A stretch of DNA of 64,000 nucleotides, taken from contig JAVGVS010000796.1 of NCBI GenBank assembly GCA_032718565.1, forward strand, positions 33,775-97,774, in the 5' to 3' direction. Made by a program: the position numbers and the translations under genes. Position 1 is the first letter of the stretch, and the number at the start of each line of letters is the position of its first letter. Shown here one piece after another: positions 49,001 to 60,200 of the stretch. Below the pieces are notes generated by a model. The model ran no database searches, was not told the origin of the DNA, and was given only the letters and a program-made list of their open reading frames with translations. The DNA comes from Distichodus sexfasciatus (Eukaryota; Chordata; Actinopteri; Characiformes; Distichodontidae).

Positions 49001-52000
49001 CCACTGCAGTAGTTTACGTTCCCACCACTAGGGGGTCTGTGATGAAACCCTCAGCCAGCATCAAACCAGCAATAAGCATCAAAGCAGTTCAAAACCAATC
49101 CAGAAGTGCATGGAAGACGCGGTATGCTGTCTACTTTAGATACTGTCTGGACGTCGTAATCTTCAAATAGGGATTTAGACAAAGGAAATCCACCAGGAAT
49201 TTACAATTCCATAAAAACTGTAATTTCTAACCACTCCAAAAGCAGCGTCCCGTAATCTCCTGCCAGAACTCTCACTAAGACGCTAACTAATCCTGTAAGT
49301 AGAAAAGTCATGTTGGGAAATTCCAGCAAACATCTGACCAGGTTTTGATAATCAGAAGGTGGAGACATGTTTGTTTTGGAGTGCTGTGTAAAGAGACCGC
49401 TTCTTTTGCCGTTCTGTGTTTGTGGATGTCACTTTCATATGGCACCAAAGGAGGAAAAGAACCAGAACAAGTGGGTCACGTTTGATGCCGTCGTCTTAAA
49501 TCTACTCGCAGCCGAAAACTAAAAAATAAAATAATCAAACCATCTCCTCAAACGGCGACGGAACACAAGGTAGCAGCTTGAAACCGCACAGACGATCTTG
49601 AGGGCTCCGGGACACTTTGAACGTCGAGGAGCTCGACAAACAGACGGGAGTGTAATCAAGCCGGAGAGCAGGAGCGAAGAAAAGAGGAATAACAGAGGTG
49701 GAGAAGCTGCGTAGGTGTTGGAGGGAAATGATATTGACATTCAGGGAGCTGCAACACGGCGTAGCGTTGGGGTTGGCGTTATTAGTCGGACTCCGGTCTG
49801 GATGGGATCAATAATCAAGCGTTGAGAGGAGCAGAAAATCGATGTCGGGAGAGCAGAGTTTACGCACTCGAGCTGCGAATTCAGAGGAAAGTAGAGTTTT
49901 ACTGTCGGCTTCATTGAGACGGTGAGTTTCGGCCAAACTGGCAGGTGAAAGGTCAGGACAAAAGAGCAGGAAAAATGGTGGACGTTTTGTGCGAAGAACG
50001 AGCTCACTGAGGGAGGAGACGTCCACATCGATGCCTTCTTTTCGTCTTTTGGCTCTTGCTTCAACTGGGAGCAGATGGTTTTCCAGAGGACAAAAACTGA
50101 GCGTCTCTCACTGACAGATTTGAAGCAGGTCATCGAAAGGTTGCAGGTTCAAGTTCTGGACCTGTAAAAGGTACCACTGACTCACAAGTTAGGTATCGTC
50201 CCCAAGCACAGCTCCCTGGGCTATGCCAAAAAACAGCTGCCCACTGCTCCTTCATAGATGGGTCAAATGTATATCAAACTGAGTGAGCTTGGACTGTGCC
50301 ACCCTCTCTACAACTGGATACTGGACTTTCTGTCAGAGAGGCCCCGGTCCGGCCGTATCGACGACAACATTTCCAGCAACGTAAGACTGAGCTCAGGAGC
50401 TCCGCAGGGTTCCGCTCTTAGTCCACTGTTATTTACACTACTTACCCACTTCTGCACTGCCATGCACATCTCTAGCCACATCATCAAGTTCGCCGACAAC
50501 ACGACCGTGTTGTGGTTCATCGTCCACAACGGCGACGATGCTGTGCTGTGTTCACAATGACAAATAGGCACTCACTTAAATCAGAGTGATCCTACACAGA
50601 GCATCAGAGGCAAAACACGTCTTGTATTTTCAGGTGCTGCTTTGGGTTTTGAGAAGATATGATAATATCCAAAGGCATAAAACAGTCAGTAGCATAATGG
50701 TAAGGGACTCGGACCCCAGTTTGAAAGGTTGCTGGTTCAAGTCTCAAAGTATCGTCCCGAAGCCCTGGTCAAATACCAATTTGGGAACTGGAGCAGCACC
50801 AGCGCTCATGCAGCTGAAATGCTTCTTTAGTAAGATATGATTTTTTTTGTTTGGGAGCAGAACACACGCTTAGCCGTTAGCGTCAAGCCTTAGCATGACA
50901 AAGCGTTATTGGTGTCTTTTCAGAGCATTAGCGAGCTAAACGAGCGTAGCAGGGAGTCACGTAGTGAGACGGATCGCGCCAGGGAGCTACGTAAGGCTAG
51001 CACGCTGGACCGCCCGCCGCGGCACTGACCTAAATTACACACAGTCGCCGCCGTTAGCCGCTAGCGTGGGGCCAGCTAATACACACAAAGCCCTCATCGC
51101 AATTAATCAGATTGCAGTGCTCTCGCCCCTCCCTGACCCTAATCTCCCAAAATCTACTGGATTTACCCGCGCGGTTTCCCTCCTCCGCGGGGCTAGCGCT
51201 ACAGACCCATACAGCGATAAAAATATATTACAGTATGTTGTCATCATGTATGTTGCGGAAATACTGTATATTAAACAGTATATGAATATTGAATATTGTT
51301 ATATACATGATAATAGGTAATATTGTATACACATACAACTATATACACGTACCATAAATGCAGTTTAATACAGTTTGTTATATATACAGTATATTGTAAT
51401 TACACATTAATAAATGCAACCCTGATAATTACCAATTACAATAAATGCACAAAAAGCGTCTCTTCTTCTTCTTTTTCTTCTTCTTTCGGCTTTTCCCTTC
51501 AGGGGTCGCCACAGCGAATCATCTGTCTCCATCTAGTCCTATCTTCTGCATCCTCTACCCTCACACCAGCTAACTTCATGTCCTCTTCCACCGCATCCAT
51601 AAATCTCCTTTTTGCTCTTCCTCTCAGCCTCCTGCCTGGTGGCTCCAACCTCAGCATCCTTCTACCTATGTGCTCATTGTCTGTCCTCTGGACATGTCCA
51701 AACCATCTCAGTCTGGCCTCTCTGACTTTGTCTCCAAAACATCTAACATGAGCTGTCCCTCTGATGAACTCATTCCTGATCCTGTCCATTCTCGTCAAAT
51801 AAGGACATCTTTAAAATGGGATAAAGATTAATAAAATAAACATGTCAATTTAATATATATAATCTTAAAAATTATATAGCAGCAGGTATTTGTGTATATA
51901 TAGTAAATATTTGTATGTGACCCGATCTGCCGTAATGAGTCGGAAGTGGGCGTTCTGTTTATTTAGATACGGGCCGATTATGTTGAAAAACATCAAAAAT

Positions 52001-54205
52001 ATAGATTTTCTTTTTTGGTCTTATATGAAGAAATTAATCTGGTCTCCAAAAAACCGATATTAATCGGCCCGTATCTAAATAAATAGAACGCCGACTTCCG
52101 ACTCATTACGGCAGATCTGGTCACATATTGTAAATATTTGTGAAATTTTAATATATAATAAAATGATATATACTACAATATACGAAGACAGTATATACAA
52201 ATTATTAGTATATTTAGAATGTATTTAAAATATATAGGTTTATTAGCAATGTATTAATCAGTATATTTATGACATAATGGGATTAATATGTTTATATTTG
52301 TATTTATATGTATTTCATCTCACTACAACCAATTGTGAGCTCTGGCATTTGACCCCTTCATGAAGGAGCAGTGGGCAGCTTTTTTGGCCGTGCTTGGTAA
52401 CGGTACCTTGAGTACGTCAGTGGTACCTTTACTGGTCCAGTACTTGAACTGGCGACCTTCCGATCACGGGGGCGAACTCCTTAACCGTTACACTACCAAC
52501 TGCTCCAGTTTTAATATAATAATTCTAATTAATGTAACATATGAATGGAATAAATTAAGAAATTAAACCCAAGGTCAAGATGAGACTAATTAGCATGTGA
52601 TGATGATGATGATGATGATGATAATGATGATGAGTGTGTCTGTCCCTCCTCCTCCTCATCATCGTCGTCTGATTACACTTCTCACGTTCAGTCCGTTGTG
52701 TTATTTTTTTTCCTTCTCTCTGCACGGAAAACCCTGGAAAACTTCAAAACTCAATTTTCCGCAGCTCATCTCTCTGCTGTCTTTTCAGATCGACCCGGCG
52801 TTTAGTGCAGAAGTGGAAGAGTGTGTCGAGAGGTAACGTTCTTCATCCTCTTCATCTTTCAGCTTCTACCAGTACACGCCAAGGCTGAGTTCTCTATCTC
52901 TGCTTCACACACACACACACACACGGGGGTTTTTGTGCAGACTTATCTCAGTAAAGGTCTTCCTGTAGTGAAAAGTGGAAGTGTAAACAGGTTTGTGGGT
53001 AATGGATGAGGAGAGAGGCCTTATCCGGCCCGGATCTCACCGCAGGAGGAATTGGAAAGATGGTGGAGGGAAATAAAGAAATATGGGAAATGATAAGAAA
53101 TTATTCCATTATAAATCTGCAGCTGCAACTTTGTGACTCTTTCAAAATTCAGAATTACGTGTTTGCGGTGAACACTCCCGTATTGTTGTCCCATTTTTAT
53201 TCCACACACTCCCGTTTTGACCGCAGCTCCTCCTACAGTTTTTGTTCTAGAAACTTGGTTCCAGCTCTAATACATATTTTTGATATTCACACTCGTTCGT
53301 GAGTTCTGTCCATTTTTCCGTCCGTTTTTTCACCATGGACTAACATGGAGCTCAAATTTTGACACCTTACTGCACGGCCTTCGTTCTTCACTAAACCACC
53401 AAATGTGACAATTCGATTATTGATGAGCCTCTTCACGTATCTGTAACCGTCATGACCACACTCGTTTTCTTTATCCTTTTTTGCAGTCGTCTATTTTTCC
53501 CATAGGAACCCATTAATTTTCTCCCATTAAAGAAGATACATAAGATTTGAGACTCGAAAGCTTTGTTTGCCAACACGGTTCTTCTGCCGCCTCAGACCAC
53601 CTCACTCAACACACATCTCCACCCGCACTCGTCTTCTTCCCTCTTTTATCATCCCTCCACATTCACTTTAATGTGTTTTATTCAGAGTCTTTCTACTCGG
53701 CCAGTTTTATGTCACAGCTACAAAACCTGAGCATCACACTGGTGTATTTTTGTGGAAATGCATCTCTGGTTAATACCACAGTTATTACAGGCTCTCAGAA
53801 TATATTGTTCAGCACTTTGGTCAGCTGCGGTCATCTTAAATGTGCACTATAAATAAATCTGATGCCGAACAAACTGTATGTTTCCTACACAGAGAGTGAG
53901 AGAATATAGCAGGGGTGTGTGTGTGTGTGTTCATGTATTAATCGCATTGTGGGGACCTTTTTGTCCCTAAAATCACTTTTATCTGTTTTTTGTGCTTTGT
54001 GGGGACATTTGAGAGGTCCCCATGAGGAGAAATGACTTTATAGAAAATGTGCTTGTTTTATTTGAGAAACTAAAAGAGGTAAACGATGTGCTTTTGGTTA
54101 CTGAGGTTAAGGTTAGGGTTAGGATTAGGTGTAGGTGTAAAATTATATACATCTAGTCATTATGGGAGTCTATGGAAAGACCTCACAAAGATAGTAATAC
54201 ACAGA

Positions 54206-54258
<53 letters not shown>

Positions 54259-57200
54259 GTGTGTGCGTGTGTGTGTGTGTGTGCGTGTGTGTGTGTGTGT
54301 GTGTGCGTGTGTGTGTGTGTAGGTATGCCGGTGTGTTCCTAGCAGCAGAGAGGAGCCAGGAGGAGCTTCACACTGCCATGCAGAAAGCGTTTGCCATCGT
54401 CAACTCCTCCGTATCTGAGGGCATGTCTGCTGCAGTTTTAGAGGTCAGAGTCCTCACTTCTTACCCTTCGTCCATGAGTACAGTACTTTGCTCAGAAGTA
54501 CCTCAGTAGTACCTTAACCGGTCTGGGACTTGAACCGGCGACCCGCCGATCACCGGACCCACTCCCTACCCGTTACCTCTGCATTTGACCCCTCCATGAA
54601 GGAGCAGTGGGCAGCTGATATGGGCAGCACCCAGAGAGCAGTGCTTGGGGACGGTACAGTACCTTGCTCATGAGTACCTCAGCGGTACCTTTGCCGGTCC
54701 GGGACTCAAACAGCGAGCCTCCGATCACAGGACCAACTTTCTAACCATTACACTACCAACTGCCCCAGTGTGGTAGCGTTCAACATTTCAAATGAACACA
54801 TGACGTGGCTTTTGTTGGCGACTTAAAGTCGTGTTTCGTAAACGAGGCTTTACCGTAATAAAGTAATGACTTTAAGATCCGTCAGATTAATTTGGAGAAT
54901 GATGAAGACGAAGGAGGATGAAAGCGATGAAGGGACCTACGTCACCTTTCACCTTTAACTGATTTGGGATTAAATGGATCAAAGGTTGGAGGCTTAGTGT
55001 CATTAATTTAATTGCCATTTTTGTAATTGATTCCACACTGATGATGGAGCTTAAAATGAATTAAAAGAAGAATTCCGCATCTAAAAACCTACGATTGGTG
55101 GTGTGTGATGATAATAATAATAATAATGAATATTCCCTCTTTGCATCATATCACAATCCTGGCTCTCGCTCATCCCATTCTTACCGCGGTGTGAGGCAGT
55201 AATCTAGTTGATCTGTATCAGACACTGCAGATTAGCGTAATCCACAGAGGGATTAAGGCGCTAATTAAATGCATTTTTTGCCTGTCGATAACGTGGTAAA
55301 CCTGGACATGCAATTAACGATTAGATTTTGGGCGGCGTGATCATTAGAGAGATGGAGTTGTTCATTCAGCCCAGCGATGTTCAGGAGCCGCTCTTATTCT
55401 GAGCTATTTTTTGTTCGATAATTACAATCTCTTTGGCGTAACTAGGAGTTGAGGACAGGGGTGTAACAATACATTGATTTAATGAGCAACAATCTTCATC
55501 GATACAAAATGAAAACATTGATCAGACATTGTACATATTGTAATGTCATGTTAAAATGAGAATATGTTACTCCACAAATAATAAAAACAAGTTAAATATT
55601 CTTCAGAATTACTTTTGGGATTTTTGGACTTTTTAACTGCGGATTTAACTGCGGATCATGGAAAACAACTGGTGTGTTTTCATGCGTTTTATGGTTTTTG
55701 ATTTTAATGTGAGAAATATTTATTTCCGCTTCTTTGAAAACATCTTTGTAAGACAGCAAACCTGTAGGAAAACACTCTTGTAGTGCAGTTTTCCAAGTAT
55801 TATGCCTAACAAATTTCTTCACGGTTACATATTTTTTTAAACTTGAGAATTCTCGCACCAGTCCACTCAGGAAAATCTGGCTGCTGTAGAGAGCGATTTG
55901 GCCGGCGTGTTTGTGCTGATGTCACGTTAAAAAGCAGCATTGATTTAATGATCAACAATCATCACCGATACAAAATCAAAACATTGATCAGACATTCTAC
56001 ATATTGTAATGTCATGTTAATTGAACTCATCTCATTAAATGAGAATCTTTTTACTCCACAAATGAATAAAAGCAAGTTAAATATTCTTCAGAATTAATTA
56101 ATGGATTAGCCAAAAAATAATGAACCCCCAAAAAATCAAAACATTAAAACGTTACAGTAGGGGTGTGACAGAAGGCTGCTGGTTCTAGTCCACCTTCAAG
56201 TAGAAAATCTGCATGAAAACATGCAAATGAATGGATGAGATGGAGTTAAATCACTATATGATATTGTCTCATATCGATTACGTGAATGGAGTAGAATCAC
56301 ATCAAAATCATATTGTGATATCGTGATATCGGCATTGTGATTTTGACAAATGTTGAATCGATGTTGAACTTCTACAAAAGGGCATTTTTTTCTCTCAGGA
56401 TTCGAACCCCTGATCACTTGGTTACTGTGTGTGTGTGTGTGTGTGGCAGGCTATGGATTTGGGAACACCGGTGTTGGCCAGAGACATTCCCGGGAACGCT
56501 GCTATAGTCAAGCACCAACACACCGGCCTGCTGTACTCCTCCTCCGAGGTGAGCTCCACTCTGCGTGGTGTGTGTGTGTGTGTGTGTGTCCAATACATGA
56601 TAATTCTCTTTAGATAATATTATTATCCATAATAATTCATATAGAATTCTGTCCAAGCTGCTATTTTTGCTGCAGGTCGGTTTCTTTGTTGTAATTATTG
56701 TAATTAGTGATTAAGCAGCTGTAATATCACACTGGAGCAGAGCGGACAAAATAATGAAAATAAAAGGGATTAATTAGGGGCTAAATTTGGAGAAACGTTG
56801 GCAGGAGCACATTATAGGAATAATTTGACATGCTCATGTCCGCATTTAACCAGAATTCAACGTGACAGCCAATAAAAACTAGTAAATTAAGTAAATTATT
56901 ATCCCCCGTCACAGGTATGTTAGTGTAGGAAATTATTTAAAAAATATATATATGTAAAAGGTAATGAATAAAATTCCAGGTTTTTATAACACGTTCCATA
57001 TGGTAATGAAGATTTTTGCTCATGTTCCTAAGGCGACGTCAGGAGATGCTGATGATTGTTGTTATTAAGATGTGATGATAAATAACGATGTCGTCTCGTC
57101 TATAAATTTAACATTTTAACGTTTATGTTTCGCTTGTAATAAAAGGACTTTGCCATAAAGCAGGTTTAAACAGCAGGAATATATGGAGTATGTCATCGTC

Positions 57201-60200
57201 CTGCACAGGACAGCGCTCTCGTATTATAAAAATTGATCCTCAATCATGGTTACGGTTGCAGCTAATATGCATTAAACTGGTTTTAGAGCAGCCGACGAGG
57301 AGACGAGGATTACGGTGGGACTGCGGGTGAAAGCGTTCCTGAGAGATGTGTTGAAGGTCGTTTATATTAACGAGGAAAGTGCTGGAATATTTACAGCATT
57401 GTGTCAGGACTCAAACTGCTGACCAGCACACTGACCGTCACGTCAACAAAAGTCTTGCATGGTGTCGTGTGATTCTAAGTGGACGTGCGTCGGTGGAACA
57501 TTTTTACAGGATTTACAGAATGAAAAAATTCCAACATTGGGATTTATAGCCCTCAAACGCAAACATGAATCTAATCAAGTTGGGGTACTCATGAGCAAGG
57601 TACCGTCTCTAAACACTGCTCCCGGGTGATGCTGAAGCTCACATCTGGGCAGTTGATAGTATAAAGGTTAGGGAGCTGGCCCCTAGTTTGAAGGGTCGCC
57701 GGTTCAAGTCCCGAACCGGTAACGGTACCACTGAGGTACCGTCCCCAAGCACTGATCCCGGGGCGCTGCGGAAGCTCACGTCTGGGTGGTGGAAGTGTGA
57801 TGGTGACGGAGTTGGCCCCACGTTCGGAGGGTCGTCGGTTCAAGTCCCGAACCGGTAAAGGAACCAATGAGGTGCTCATGAGCAGAGTACCGTTCCCAAG
57901 CACAAGTTTTATCAGTTCTCGTGGATTTACAAAATTCTTTTATGAGGTCTAGAAACCAGAGATGAAAAGTAGTTTCACAGCACGGTACAGAGCCTGGTGA
58001 TATACTTTGTTGAGACACACACACACTCACACACATACTCACACACACAGTTTGATAGTCATCTACCTCGCTATCCCGGGATAAGATGAAGCAGCAGGGG
58101 GTCTTGGGAAGCGTTGGAAGTTAAGCCATGTTCAATGCTAATACACACACACTTGCACTCGCGCACGCACACGCTCAGAACATCCATAAAAAAATCTTTT
58201 TTGAACTGTAAAACTTTTGAGAATGTTTTGGAAGCGTGGGAACTTTGAGAGGGAAGGTTGCCGTGACGATAAAGCCTCCAGCTGAAGCGTGAAAGAGTGA
58301 TGGCGCTGACACAACAACCCGGCAGCAACTCCCTTCATCAGGGTTCGGGGAATGAGACGGGAAAATGAGAATTTCATCCAGTTTCTAGTGCGGAGGAAGA
58401 TTATCCTTAAAGTATTATGTTGGGGTGTAACGATACATCAATCTACATCAATACTACGACCAGCTCATAGCATCGATCCAAAATTAAAACATCAATCATC
58501 ACATTGTACACGTTATAAATTCCCTGTAATATATATGTGACCCGATCTGCCATAATGAGTGGGAAGTCAGCGTTCTATTTATTTAGATACGGGCCGATTA
58601 TGTTGAAAAACATCAAAAATATCGATTTTTCTTTTTTGGTCGTATATGAAAGAAAAGGTCTTCAAAATTAATCCCCCAAAGTTTCTTCATGGAGATAATT
58701 GTGAAAATGTACTTAAATGGCTATTTAAGTTGAGTTGCAGCTCTCAAATCTTACAAAAGAACGTCCAAAATAAATGCTGTTTTCGCTTTATTTGATAAGT
58801 ATTTAATAAATATTTTGAAATAATTGAAGCTTCAGTCTGATTTAATATATTTTCCTAAGTATCTAAATGCCTGTAGTAAAATTTTGTTGTTGAATACTGG
58901 GTGCATCTCTTTGGATGCTATGGATTGTTAAAGATATCAACAAAAAACTGACAAAAAACTTTAAATGCGATTTTCTCGTTTTTTCAGTTGGAAAATGGTG
59001 CTGCGATACCATCATTCAAACGATTGTAACTTGACAACCATTTAAGATAGACCAAGATATCATTTTAAAGGTAATTTTCTCATCTTTTCAATGATAAAAC
59101 CTCAATTTAGAATTTTGGGTCACTGTGACTCATTTTGCCAGATCAGGTCACACAATTAACTTATTAAATTACATTACGTTTGCCTTTATAGGACATTTAT
59201 GAACCTTGCTCACACATAATTGTACTCCAAAATTTGCCAAAACTTCAGTATTTCTTCATTTTTATAAATCAGAAAATATTTCCTAAATACAAAAAATCTG
59301 GAGTCATTTAGCTGCGGATCACGGAAAACTGGTGTGTTTTCATTTTGGTTTTGAAAATGAATAATAAAAAGCGTTTTATGGTTTTGATTTTAATGTGAGA
59401 AATATTTATTTCTGCTTCTTTGTAAACATCTTTGTTAAGACAGCAAAGCTGTGGGGAAACACTCTTGTAGTGCAGTTTTCCAAGTATAAATTCTAACAAA
59501 TTTCTTCACTTCCGGTTACATATTCCGTGCCAAAGTGCCGGCCTGTCTTTTTAAACTCGAGAATTCTCACACCAATCCACTCAGGAAAATCTGGCTGCTG
59601 TAGAGAGGGATTTGGCCGGCGTGTTAGTGGTGATATCACGTTAAAAAGCAGCATTGTCTTTACGCCGCCGACCTCCCGCAGCAGATGGCACTCCGCTCGT
59701 TTTCCGGCGCCAACCCGAGCTTCCTGCGCCTTGGCGACCAGGCCGGCATTATCGGCTTTTAATTGGATGGTATTTTCCTACTGGCCCCCAGACCCCCCTC
59801 TAGAAGACAGCTGGCATTTTGCGTTTGTCATTGTCTGTTTGGCAGCTTTCTGTGTTGGACTCCGGAGGCTGCGGTTATTAGAACAGAACGCGGCGCGGCT
59901 CTCGGTGAGGCAGATGCAGCAAATCAATTAGTGATGATGATGATGACGATGATGAAGGTTAGGGTTAACAGGTACTTCACACCGGCACCAGGACCTGACC
60001 CTGAGGAGCGCCGCGAGGAGAAAGCCTTCTTTACTCGACTAAATTACAAATCCAGTTGAGGAGAAAGAGGCTCGTGAAAGTTTTTAAAGCTCAGATTCTT
60101 CATATTAGTCAGGTTTTACACTGGAGGTGAAGCGATCCAAACCGAACCGAACCGATCCCACACCGATACCGATACTGATACTGATACTGATACTGATACT

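Larger units (their letters stand above)
47612..52788. other. glt1d1: GLT1D1 intron 8
   Basis: Contents: a GT run (47690-47710), a GC-rich stretch with a 143-codon frame (48113-48544), unassigned DNA (48550-50120), a SINE split by LINE sequence (50128-50578), a LINE fragment (51455-51800), a long-TIR MITE (51916-52125), a SINE (52318-52506) and a GAT run (52598-52632). Confidence 0.65.
54444..56449. other. glt1d1: GLT1D1 intron 10
   Basis: Contains the SINE pair, unassigned DNA (54770-55430), a dispersed repeat with two internal copies of ATTGATTTAATG-x-GCAACAATC-like text (55440-56110) and a short TG run before exon 11. Confidence 0.55.

Noticed and set aside
53520..53860. Possible dispersed repeat shared with 7905-8010 and 18290-18420
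   Set aside because: Resemblance is limited to scattered words; borders cannot be defined by eye, so it is mentioned only in the intron notes.
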